Origin: Bacteroidota bacterium
Lineage (GTDB): Bacteria; Bacteroidota; Bacteroidia; B-17B0; Aurantibacillaceae
Direction: 5' to 3'
Length of the DNA: 64,000 nt
Assembly (NCBI GenBank): GCA_013298715.1
Contig: JAAFIQ010000005.1
Coordinates: 120,542-184,541 of the forward strand
The notes under the pieces are model-generated. The model searched no databases and was not told where the DNA came from. It was given only the letters and a program-made list of their open reading frames with translations. This document shows, in pieces, positions 17,509-25,300 of this stretch; the stretch's first letter is position 1, and every line of letters starts with the position of its first letter. Position numbers and translations under genes: made by a program.

Positions 17509-18820
17509 TCCTACAATAGTTGTTGTTGCATACAATCGTCCGAAGCCATTAGGGAGATTGTTACAATCCTTATTGAATGCTCATTATTCAGAAAGCGAAG
17601 TTAGACTTGTCATTAGTATTGATAAATCTGAAAATAAAGAGGTACTAAAACTCTCGCAACAATTTGAATGGAAATTTGGAGAAAAAAAAATAATTCAACA
17701 TACTGAACATTTAGGATTAAAAGAACATATTTTACGTTGCGGAGATTTAAGTTTAGAGTATGAATCCATTATTGTATTAGAAGATGATTTATTAGTATCG
17801 CCTTACTTTTATCAATACGCTAAACAAGCAATAGAATTTTATAAAGATGAAAATGCACTTGCTGGAATCTCTTTATACAATTACCAAGTAGCTGAGAGTT
17901 GTTTTTATCCTTTTCAAGCCATTGATGATGGCAGCGATGTGTATTTTATGCAAGTGGCTTCATCATGGGGGCAGGCGTGGACAAAAACACAGTGGCAAAA
18001 ATTTAGAAATTGGTTTTCTTTAAACGCCGAATTACCTTCTAGTGCAGCTATTCCAAACTATTTGAAGCAATGGGGAAAGCATTCATGGAAAAAACATTTT
18101 ATACATTACTTGATTGATACGGATAAGTATTTTGTTTTTCCTCGTTTATCACTTACTACAAATTTTGAAGAAGAAGGAACAAATTCCTCTACCAGAAATG
18201 TTTTTCATGTGCCGCTACAAATTTCTACTAGTAACTATAAATTTTGTGAGTTAATGTTATCCAAATCCGTTTACGATGCTTGGTTTGAAATAAAACCTCA
18301 ACTACTTAAACAATTTAATGTTACATTAATCAATTACAATTTTGAAGTGGATTTGTATGGCTCCAAAGAAATTAATACAAATGATTATGAGTATATTTTA
18401 TCAAGTAAAGAGGCTCAAAACCCTTTACTATTATTTGGTGCTGATTTATTTCCAATGGAATCAAATATTACGTTTAATCTTTCTGGTTATGCAATTAAAC
18501 TATATAAAAAAACTAAAAACACCTTTATTAAAAAGAAACTGCATTTAAGAAATTACTTAGGAGCATTAGATAAACAAGAAGATTTAAGTTTTTCTATTAT
18601 TATTCCTGTTTTACAATTTGACGAACAAGCAATCGTAAAATCCATTAATTCAATTGCTCTTCAAGCTTATTCATTTATAGAAATAATTCTAGTAACATCT
18701 CCAGATAATTTTCCTAAAATCGAAAAAATCATTACTAATTATCAAATAAAAAAAATATCATTGTGGAAGAAAATTCAAACTCACTTGATTTATTTGTTGG
18801 AAAAGGATTTGAGGTTATAG
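17498..18820 (+). CDS. Glycosyltransferase, N-terminal part (frame broken at A8)
   Basis: The 440-aa open frame begins with a GT-A domain (about 1-300): TIVVVAYNRPKPLGRLLQSL, then the acidic motif IVLEDDLLVSP and ASSWGQAWTK, as in family 2/GT13-like sugar transferases. From about residue 363 a second GT2-like domain starts (FSIIIPVLQFDEQAIVKSIN), but it runs out of frame after an A8 run. The last 22 residues (WKKIQTHLIYLLEKDLRL and before) look unrelated to the family. The domain continues in the -1 frame at 18754-19410. The intended product is probably about 637 aa with two transferase domains. Whether the break is real, phase-variable, recoded or a base-calling error is unresolved. Confidence 0.75.
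   Translation: MITNPTIVVVAYNRPKPLGRLLQSLLNAHYSESEVRLVISIDKSENKEVLKLSQQFEWKFGEKKIIQHTEHLGLKEHILRCGDLSLEYESIIVLEDDLLVSPYFYQYAKQAIEFYKDENALAGISLYNYQVAESCFYPFQAIDDGSDVYFMQVASSWGQAWTKTQWQKFRNWFSLNAELPSSAAIPNYLKQWGKHSWKKHFIHYLIDTDKYFVFPRLSLTTNFEEEGTNSSTRNVFHVPLQISTSNYKFCELMLSKSVYDAWFEIKPQLLKQFNVTLINYNFEVDLYGSKEINTNDYEYILSSKEAQNPLLLFGADLFPMESNITFNLSGYAIKLYKKTKNTFIKKKLHLRNYLGALDKQEDLSFSIIIPVLQFDEQAIVKSINSIALQAYSFIEIILVTSPDNFPKIEKIITNYQIKKISLWKKIQTHLIYLLEKDLRL
18748..18755 (+). other. A8 run at a -1 frame break
   Basis: Eight adenines lie where the upstream frame reads ATA AAA AAA ATA, which contains the slippery heptamer A-AAA-AAA in frame. Moving back one base gives AAT ATC ATT GTG GAA, which joins directly onto the coding sequence of 18754-19410. 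Candidate mechanisms are ribosomal -1 slippage, RNA polymerase slippage adding one A, and replication slippage (phase variation). A missing base in the assembly would look the same. Confidence 0.7.
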
Positions 18821-19410
18821 AAAATAAAGTGGCTACTTGGATTACCAGCGGGATTGAATTTACTAATGATGCTTTTCAGCATATTAATTCTATATTTAAA
18901 CTCCATCCAAACATTAATTGGCTGACCGGAATAGATAAAAATGTTACCGATAAATATGCTTATGATAGGTTAAACGTTTTTAAATACCGTATCGTAAAAG
19001 GCGAATTGTATAAACAATTAAAAGTTGGAAGATTAAACGATTCTACTGAAGGACATTTTTACCTAAGAAATTGTTTTGAGAAAATAGATATGCAAAATTT
19101 TTCACTACAAAAATTTTTCTTTCAATTAATTGAGAATTTTCAATTAACAGTTACTGTAAAATGTTTTTTCGTGAATAAAATATTTTCTCATCCTAAAAAT
19201 TTATCTCCTATTCAAAAAGAACAATTAATAGTATCTTACAAACATTTCGCTTATAAAACAAAACTAAAGTTGAAACTCATAAACTTTTTTCTAAACTTTA
19301 AAATTATAGGCGAAGAATCCTCAAATTGGTATTACACTTCTTTACATAATTTCCCAGATGTGTTAAGGTATGATTTAGAAAATGATACCTTTTATTTAAG
19401 TAAACATTAA
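18754..19410 (+). CDS. Second GT2-like domain, out-of-frame continuation
   Basis: About 218 codons in the -1 frame relative to 17498-18820. The product starts NIIVEENSNSLDLFVGKGFE and continues VATWITSGIEFTNDAF, matching the core of a GT2-like transferase whose first strand and helix are encoded in the upstream frame. The only start-like codon is a GTG at 18763, in the middle of the domain, so independent translation would give an incomplete fold. Read with the upstream part it completes the second domain. It is the last gene of the rightward locus. Confidence 0.65.
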   Translation, partial: NIIVEENSNSLDLFVGKGFEVIENKVATWITSGIEFTNDAFQHINSIFKLHPNINWLTGIDKNVTDKYAYDRLNVFKYRIVKGELYKQLKVGRLNDSTEGHFYLRNCFEKIDMQNFSLQKFFFQLIENFQLTVTVKCFFVNKIFSHPKNLSPIQKEQLIVSYKHFAYKTKLKLKLINFFLNFKIIGEESSNWYYTSLHNFPDVLRYDLENDTFYLSKH

Positions 19411-19535
19411 CTAGACTTCCAAATACCCATATTTAGTTAAAAGTTTATTTCGTATACAAAGTTTTGAGTTTCAAACCAAATTATTTTTTTGAAACTGTTT
19501 TTTTATTATATTTAAAAATTATTAAAAAAATTGAT

Positions 19536-22500
19536 ATGAAATTTAATTACATTAAAAAATTTGCACGCCTGACAATTGTTATTTTGTTTATCTTTTCTTT
19601 TCAATCTGTTAAGGCGCAATGTGCTTTAGGGTCTCCTTCTTCATTTTATAGTGGGCCATTTGGCCCTCTATTGCCTTCTTTAGGCACTAACTTTGTGAGT
19701 TGGAGCCTCTATAGCCCTGGTACTTATTTTGAAATTCCCATGTTAAATGGAGGTAGTTATGCAATAAGTACATGTGGAGCAAGTATTGACTCTCAAATAA
19801 CTGGCTATAATCCCTTGAACAACGTAATCTTCTACAATGATGATAATGGCCCACTTTGCGTAGGTTCAAGTGCTTCAGTTGACAATTACATTCCTAATTT
19901 TACTGGTTATGCTAACGTTCAAATTTCTCAATATAATTGCTTACCAGGTGGTAGTGCTTCTATTAATGTATCTATTCGTCAAAATAATAATTTAGCATTT
20001 ACATCTTCGTCTTCGGCCATGTGTTCAGGGCAAACCAGAAGCTTAACAGCCACACCAGCAAATGTAGGTTCTACACCTGGTGGTAATGGGAATCCAGGCA
20101 CATTTAGTGGAACAGGTGTTTCAGGAACTGTATTTACTGCACCTGTAGTTGCTTCACCAACAAATTACACAATTACTTATACTTTTGGTTATGTAAGTCA
20201 AACGCAAGTAATAACTGTTAATCCAAATCCAACCGTCGCCGTAAACAGCGGAAGTATATGTTCTGGTAATACATTTACAATTGTTCCAAGCGGTGCTAAT
20301 ACGTATACTATTCAAGGTGGTTCTAATATAGTTAGTCCATTATCAAACTCTAGTTATACTGTAATTGGTGTAAGCGCAGCAGGTTGCTTAAGCTCTAATA
20401 CCGCTACTAGTAATGTAACTGTAAATACAACGCCTACAGTAACTGTAAACTCAGGTACAATTTGTAGTGGAAATTCCTTTACAATTAATCCTAACGGTGC
20501 AAATACTTACACTATCCAAGGTGGCTCTAACATCGTTAGTCCTTTAGCAAATACAAGTTACACAGTGATTGGTTCTAGTACTGCGGGTTGCCTAAGTTCT
20601 AATACGGCAACAAGTAACGTTACATTAAATATTACTCCTACTGTAGGTGTAAACTCTGGATCAATTTGCAGCGGTAGTTCGTTTACAATTATTCCAACAG
20701 GAGCCAATACCTATACAATACAAGGTGGAACTAATATTGTTAGTCCATTAGCCAACACAAGTTATACAGTTAGAGGAACTGCTCTAAACGGTTGTATAAG
20801 TGCCAATACTGCAACAAGTAACGTTACGGTAAATACTACACCAACTGTAAGTGTGAACTCTGGCACAATATGCAGTGGTAATACATTTACTATTAATCCG
20901 AGTGGTGCTAGTACTTACACCATTCAAGGTGGTTCTAATAATGTTAGTCCTTTATCAAATTCAAGTTATACGGTAATTGGTGCAAGCGCAGCAGGTTGCT
21001 TAAGCTCTAATACCTCTACTAGTAATGTAACTGTAAATACAACGCCTACAGTAACTGTAAACTCAGGTACAATTTGTAGTGGAAATTCCTTTACAATTAA
21101 TCCTAACGGTGCAAATACTTACACTATCCAAGGTGGCTCTAACATCGTTAGTCCTTTAGCAAATACAAGTTACACAGTGATTGGTTCTAGTACTGCGGGT
21201 TGCCTAAGTTCTAATACGGCAACAAGTAACGTTACATTAAATATTACTCCTACTGTAGGTGTAAACTCTGGATCAATTTGCAGCGGTAGTTCGTTTACAA
21301 TTATTCCAACAGGAGCCAATACCTATACAATACAAGGTGGAACTAATATTGTTAGTCCATTAGCCAACACAAGTTATACAGTTAGAGGAACTGCTCTAAA
21401 CGGTTGTATAAGTGCCAATACTGCAACAAGTAACGTTACGGTAAATACTACACCAACTGTAAGTGTGAACTCTGGTGCTATTTGTGCGGGTAATTCGTTT
21501 ACAATAATTCCAAGTGGTGCAACTACTTATACAATTAGCGGTGGTGTATCTGTTGTTAGTCCAACATCAACTACAAACTATAACGTTACTGGAAGCAGTG
21601 CCCAAGGTTGCGTGAGTTCTAATACGGCAGTTAGCAATGTAAGTGTAAACGCTCTACCAGTTATAACAGTTCCTTCATCAACAATATGTGTTGGTGCAAC
21701 TGGTACTTTAACAGCAAGTGGCGCCGTTACCTATACTTGGAGTACTGGATCTAATGCTTCTTCTATTTCTGCTAGTCCATTAACAACAACAACTTATACT
21801 GCAAATGGTACTTCAACAGCCGGTTGTATTGGGATTCCTGTTACAGCTACTATTACAGTTGGTTCAGCGCCTAGTATTGTTGTAAATTCTGCAACAGTCT
21901 GTGCTGGTGCCAGCGCTACCTTAAATGCAAGTGGTGTTACAACTTATACCTGGAATACAGGTGCAAATACATCGAGCATTGTAGTAACACCAACTGCAAA
22001 TACAACCTATACTGTAAATGGTAATTTAATAGGATGTGGTGTTGGAGCTACTAATAACGCCGTGGTGAATGTAAATGCGCTTCCAACAATAGGTGCAACA
22101 ACCGACGCCACCATTATATGTGTTGGTCTATCAGCCTCGTTAACAGCCACCGGAGCAACCACTTACACTTGGAGTACAGGTGGCACTTCTGCTACTGAAG
22201 TGGTTTCTCCTACAGTTACAACAACTTACACTGTAAATGGAACAAATGCAAATGGTTGTAGTAATTTAGCCACAGTAACACAATCAGTTTCAGATTGTAC
22301 AGGTATTCAGAATTTTGCTTCAAATGCTATAGCCAACGTTTTAGTATATCCAAATCCAAGTAACGGTATATTCTCAATTGATTTGAATATGGCTTCTTCA
22401 ATAACCATTATGGATGTGTTAGGTAAAATTGTTTACAGTAATAAATTAAATTATGGAACACATACAATTAATTTAACTGAACTGAAAAACGGAATCTATT

Positions 22501-22556
22501 TCTTAAAAGCTGAGAATAGTGGCTCTGTTAAAACGGTGAGGTTGATAAAAGACTAA
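19536..22556 (+). CDS. Repeat-rich T9SS-secreted surface protein
   Basis: A 1006-aa protein from the ATG at 19536 (MKFNYIKKFARLTIVILFIF ... KAQC), chosen because it gives a proper signal peptide; the frame stays open upstream to a TTG at 19464. After a Cys-containing N-terminal region come about seven tandem modules of about 67-68 residues. Each module has NSGxICSGNxFTIxPxGA, YTIQGG, NIVSPL, SYTVIG and GCLSSNTATSNV. Three more divergent modules with YTWSTG follow. The C-terminal ~75 residues (VYPNPSNGIFSIDL ... GIYFLKAENSGSVKTVRLIK) are a type A T9SS sorting domain, so the protein should cross the outer membrane and be attached or released. Likely an adhesin or structural surface protein. Confidence 0.88.
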   Translation: MKFNYIKKFARLTIVILFIFSFQSVKAQCALGSPSSFYSGPFGPLLPSLGTNFVSWSLYSPGTYFEIPMLNGGSYAISTCGASIDSQITGYNPLNNVIFYNDDNGPLCVGSSASVDNYIPNFTGYANVQISQYNCLPGGSASINVSIRQNNNLAFTSSSSAMCSGQTRSLTATPANVGSTPGGNGNPGTFSGTGVSGTVFTAPVVASPTNYTITYTFGYVSQTQVITVNPNPTVAVNSGSICSGNTFTIVPSGANTYTIQGGSNIVSPLSNSSYTVIGVSAAGCLSSNTATSNVTVNTTPTVTVNSGTICSGNSFTINPNGANTYTIQGGSNIVSPLANTSYTVIGSSTAGCLSSNTATSNVTLNITPTVGVNSGSICSGSSFTIIPTGANTYTIQGGTNIVSPLANTSYTVRGTALNGCISANTATSNVTVNTTPTVSVNSGTICSGNTFTINPSGASTYTIQGGSNNVSPLSNSSYTVIGASAAGCLSSNTSTSNVTVNTTPTVTVNSGTICSGNSFTINPNGANTYTIQGGSNIVSPLANTSYTVIGSSTAGCLSSNTATSNVTLNITPTVGVNSGSICSGSSFTIIPTGANTYTIQGGTNIVSPLANTSYTVRGTALNGCISANTATSNVTVNTTPTVSVNSGAICAGNSFTIIPSGATTYTISGGVSVVSPTSTTNYNVTGSSAQGCVSSNTAVSNVSVNALPVITVPSSTICVGATGTLTASGAVTYTWSTGSNASSISASPLTTTTYTANGTSTAGCIGIPVTATITVGSAPSIVVNSATVCAGASATLNASGVTTYTWNTGANTSSIVVTPTANTTYTVNGNLIGCGVGATNNAVVNVNALPTIGATTDATIICVGLSASLTATGATTYTWSTGGTSATEVVSPTVTTTYTVNGTNANGCSNLATVTQSVSDCTGIQNFASNAIANVLVYPNPSNGIFSIDLNMASSITIMDVLGKIVYSNKLNYGTHTINLTELKNGIYFLKAENSGSVKTVRLIKD
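20404..20863 (+). repeat. 460-bp exact direct repeat, copy 1
   Basis: Identical over 460 bases to 21016-21475, an offset of 612 bases (204 codons, three modules of the surface protein). Identity remains high just upstream, with single mismatches such as 20403/21015. Exact identity including silent positions indicates a recent in-frame duplication or gene conversion. Confidence 0.92.
21016..21475 (+). repeat. 460-bp exact direct repeat, copy 2
   Basis: Second copy of 20404-20863. After 21475 the sequences diverge (TGGTGCTATT against TGGCACAATA). The offset is divisible by three, so the reading frame is kept. Confidence 0.92.
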
Positions 22557-22588
22557 TCCGTTCTAAAATTAAAATTTAAAATGATAGA

Positions 22589-22619
22589 AAACCTGCAAAT
22601 TTAATTGCAGGTTTTTTTT
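22589..22619 (+). terminator. Rho-independent terminator
   Basis: The stem AACCTGCAA / TTGCAGGTT with an ATTTAA loop is followed by a run of T. It lies 33 bases after the stop of the T9SS surface protein gene. Confidence 0.85.
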
Positions 22620-22753
22620 GAAAAAACTTGTCTCTGAAATAAAATTAATATCCTGAAAATCAAATATTTGTGTTTTATTTGAAATTATTTTTAAATCCCT
22701 TGTCCAATTCCATTTAACCCATTCGTCATTGTAGTATAAAACAAAAAAATACA

Positions 22754-23317
22754 ATGATTAAAGTAATCACAATTATTGGTAGCATACTAGGTGTGTTAAT
22801 AATAACAGGAGTTATCCTTGCTCTTGTCGCTCCAAAAAGGATTTCAGTTAAAAACTCGCAATTTATTAAAGCAAGTAAAGCCGACGTGTATAATCAATTA
22901 CGCTTTATGAAAAACTTTCCAAATTGGAGTCCCTTTAAAGTTCAAGACCCGGAACAAAAGTATAGTATCTCGGGCAACGATGGCGGAATTGGCGCTACTT
23001 TCAGTTGGGAAGGCGTAAAAGAAAAAAGTAAGGGTTCGCAAACTATTGTGGCATTAAAAGAAAATGAAAGTTTAAAAATTAAATGCAATATTACAGTGCC
23101 TTTTGAAGCCAAGCCCGAGTACAGTTACGAATTGATTGAAAAAAATGGCGGTGTAGAAGTAGTACAAAATTTTGATACTGAAATGCCAGTTCCAAGTAAT
23201 ATATTTGGCTTATTGATGGGTTTAAAAGATAAAATAAGCGCTACTAACAAACAAGGTTTAGAATTACTTAAAAACGTAACAGAAAAAAAATTTACAGCTA
23301 ATGTTGTTTCTCATTAA
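22754..23317 (+). CDS. SRPBCC-fold (polyketide cyclase-like) membrane protein
   Basis: A 187-aa protein with one N-terminal membrane helix (about 3-26) and a soluble SRPBCC/START-like domain. The motifs KASKADVYNQLRFMKNFPNW and SPFKVQDPEQKY are typical of the family's first helix-strand unit. The family binds hydrophobic ligands in a deep cavity; no enzymatic activity can be assigned. It is followed 65 bases later by the YCII gene, and SRPBCC and YCII genes often neighbour ECF42-type sigma factors such as the one at 25301. Confidence 0.8.
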   Translation: MIKVITIIGSILGVLIITGVILALVAPKRISVKNSQFIKASKADVYNQLRFMKNFPNWSPFKVQDPEQKYSISGNDGGIGATFSWEGVKEKSKGSQTIVALKENESLKIKCNITVPFEAKPEYSYELIEKNGGVEVVQNFDTEMPVPSNIFGLLMGLKDKISATNKQGLELLKNVTEKKFTANVVSH

Positions 23318-23382
23318 AAAAAATAAATTCACAAAAAATAAATAATAAATCAATCAATTATTAACTATTAAAAACAAAAAAA

Positions 23383-23724
23383 ATGAAAGAATTCATGATG
23401 ATTTTCAGAATGGCTCCAATGGGAGAGTATAATCCAACTCCTGAGCAACTGCAAGAAAGTATTAAACAATGGCAAGATTGGATGGGCGGCATTGCTGCAC
23501 AAGGTAAATTTGGCAGCACTAACCAATTAGGTTTTACTGGTAAAACATTAAAAGCTGATGGTGTAGTTACCGATGGTCCTTATGCCGAAGTAAAAGAAAT
23601 AGTTGGTGGTTACGTTATTGTAAAAGCCGAAGATATTGATGATGCTGTTAAATTAGCACACGGTTGCCCAATTTTGTTGATGGGCGGACATGTTGAAGTA
23701 CGCGATATTATGGCAATTGGATAA
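23383..23724 (+). CDS. YCII-related (DGPF) protein
   Basis: A 113-aa cytoplasmic protein of the YCII/DGPF family (dimeric ferredoxin-like fold), starting MKEFMMIFRM. The DGPF-type motif is TDGPYAEVKE at 63-72, and the C-terminal segment LAHGCPILLMGGHVEVRDI is typical. Proteins of this type are known as genomic partners and presumed targets of ECF42 sigma factors; one is encoded 1.6 kb downstream. No biochemical function is established. A strong terminator follows the stop. Confidence 0.9.
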   Translation: MKEFMMIFRMAPMGEYNPTPEQLQESIKQWQDWMGGIAAQGKFGSTNQLGFTGKTLKADGVVTDGPYAEVKEIVGGYVIVKAEDIDDAVKLAHGCPILLMGGHVEVRDIMAIG

Positions 23725-23744
23725 ATCTATTTAACTAAATTAAA

Positions 23745-23779
23745 AAACCTTATCACGTAAAAGTGGTAAGGTTTTTTTG
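23745..23779 (+). terminator. Rho-independent terminator
   Basis: The stem AACCTTATCAC / GTGGTAAGGTT around GTAAAA is followed by T7. It is located 20 bases after the YCII stop codon. Confidence 0.88.
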
Positions 23780-23812
23780 TATTTTTATTGTTATTGTTAA
23801 TATTTTTCAATC

Positions 23813-24394
23813 ATGTCAAAACAAGCTTTAATTCAGTTTATACAAAACGTGTTACCCATGTCCGAAGAAAAGGCAAAGCAAATAAGTCAACATTTTAACG
23901 AAAAATTGTTTTTAAAAAACGATTATATCTTAAAAGAAGGTACTGTTTGTAGGGAATCGCATTTCATTGAAGAGGGTTTGGTAAGAGGTTATGTGGTAGA
24001 TTTAGATGGCAATGAAGTAACAACTCATTTTTATTCGAACCCGATTTTCGCAAACGACTTCTTATCATTCTTTAAACGCGTACCTTCAAAAATAAACTTG
24101 CAAACCTTAAGCAATTGTAAAACATGGGTCATTAGTTATGATGAATTACAACAATGCTTTCATACAATACCTGAGTTTAGAGAGTTTGGAAGAATGATGT
24201 TAATAAATAGTTATTCTCGATTACAAAATCGCATGTTGGGTATGTTGCAACTCTCTTCCGAACAGCGTTACGAAAAATTAATAAAAACGCACCCAGAAAT
24301 TTTTCAAAATACCTCGTTAAAAAATATTGCGACTTATATAGGAATTACCGATACTTCTTTAAGTAGAATTAGAAAAGAATTATTGCATAAATAA
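23813..24394 (+). CDS. Crp/Fnr-family transcription regulator
   Basis: A 193-aa regulator with a cyclic-nucleotide-binding-like beta-roll (about 20-120: LKEGTVCRESHFIEEGLVRG) and a C-terminal winged helix (about 150-190: LKNIATYIGITDTSLSRIRKE). The Cys residues typical of Fnr iron-sulfur sensors are absent, and the canonical cAMP-binding arginine motif is not evident, so its ligand is unknown. The form is common in Bacteroidota stress regulation. It follows a terminator and precedes a gene with its own promoter candidate, so it is probably transcribed alone. Confidence 0.85.
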   Translation: MSKQALIQFIQNVLPMSEEKAKQISQHFNEKLFLKNDYILKEGTVCRESHFIEEGLVRGYVVDLDGNEVTTHFYSNPIFANDFLSFFKRVPSKINLQTLSNCKTWVISYDELQQCFHTIPEFREFGRMMLINSYSRLQNRMLGMLQLSSEQRYEKLIKTHPEIFQNTSLKNIATYIGITDTSLSRIRKELLHK

Positions 24395-24483
24395 TTTACT
24401 GATTTTGTATATATTTTGTCTTGTTTTTAATAAATGCTTTGCATTTCTTACCAAATGACAAGAACTTTTAACCATAGACAATT

Positions 24484-24491
24484 TATCTTTG
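24484..24491 (+). promoter_or_regulatory. Candidate -7 promoter element (TATCTTTG)
   Basis: TATCTTTG fits the Bacteroidota -7 consensus TAnnTTTG exactly and lies 25 bases before the ATG at 24517. No good TTTG -33 element is seen at the expected distance, so the call is moderate. Confidence 0.45.
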
Positions 24492-24516
24492 CTCCATAAT
24501 TTTAAAATTTTTTGTT

Positions 24517-25245
24517 ATGACAATCTTTTCATCTTCAGTTCCAGTATGGGTATCCTTAATATTTATGGTAATCTTTCCAACCTACGTTATTTTTATTTCA
24601 ACAACTGTAAAAAAATCTGGTATAAATAATTTAATTGGTGAAGCTAAAACCAAAAAAATTAACAACAGCATTTTACTTTTTGGATTCACTTATTTATTAA
24701 TCGTTTCAATTATTTCGTTCACCGATTTTTTTAAAGTAAATACATTGCCTCCAAGAATTCTTGTAACATCTACCCTCCCACTTTTGTTGTTTTATATGCT
24801 GTTTATATCTCAAACTTCAACCTATAAAACCATTATAAAAACTATTTCCTTACAATCATTAGTACGATTGAATGTTTTTAGATTGATAGGCGTATTTTTC
24901 TTAATCACCCATTATTATGGTGCATTACCAAAATATTTTGCAATAACCGGCGGCCTAGGCGATATGTTTGCTGCAGTTACGGCTATTTTTGTAGCCTATG
25001 CATTAGATAAGAAAAAAGCGTACGCTTTAAAACTTACTTTTGTTTGGAATATTATAGGTTTGTTAGATATAATAAATGTTGCTATTTCAGCTATTATTGC
25101 AACACGTTTATCGCTCACAACTGGCTCACAAAGCGTTGCCGAAATTGCTAGTTTCCCTTTTGTATGGATTCCAGCTTTGGCACCAGCCACTATTATTTTT
25201 ATTCACATAAGTATATTTAGAAAATTGATGCAAAAAAATAAATAA
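24517..25245 (+). CDS. Multi-pass membrane protein, unknown function
   Basis: A 242-aa protein with about seven hydrophobic segments and short connecting loops, including a conserved-looking TGGLGDMFAAVTAIFVAYAL and RLIGVFFLITHYYGALP. I do not recognise a named family with certainty. It sits alone between a promoter candidate (24484) and a terminator (25263), between the Crp-like regulator and the ECF sigma factor. Confidence 0.75.
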   Translation: MTIFSSSVPVWVSLIFMVIFPTYVIFISTTVKKSGINNLIGEAKTKKINNSILLFGFTYLLIVSIISFTDFFKVNTLPPRILVTSTLPLLLFYMLFISQTSTYKTIIKTISLQSLVRLNVFRLIGVFFLITHYYGALPKYFAITGGLGDMFAAVTAIFVAYALDKKKAYALKLTFVWNIIGLLDIINVAISAIIATRLSLTTGSQSVAEIASFPFVWIPALAPATIIFIHISIFRKLMQKNK

Positions 25246-25262
25246 GATCAATTTTAATTATT

Positions 25263-25296
25263 AACCCTCAGTAATTATCTTTATTGAGGGTTTTTT
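25263..25296 (+). terminator. Hairpin and T-run directly before the sigma-factor start
   Basis: AACCCTCA / TGAGGGTT with a 14-base loop, then TTTTTT. It ends only about 4 bases before the ATG at 25301. It may terminate the membrane-protein transcript, and its position means it would also be in any leader of the sigma-factor mRNA. Confidence 0.75.
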
Positions 25297-25300
25297 ATTT

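Noticed and set aside
19464..19535. TTG start 24 codons upstream for the T9SS protein
   Set aside because: The ATG at 19536 gives a standard signal peptide; the extension would place charged and hydrophobic residues before it.
20220..22300. Regular repeats considered as a CRISPR array
   Set aside because: They are coding, in frame, of ~200 bp and without unique spacers; they encode protein modules. The same applies to 60480-61300 and 63314-63997. No CRISPR array or cas gene was seen.
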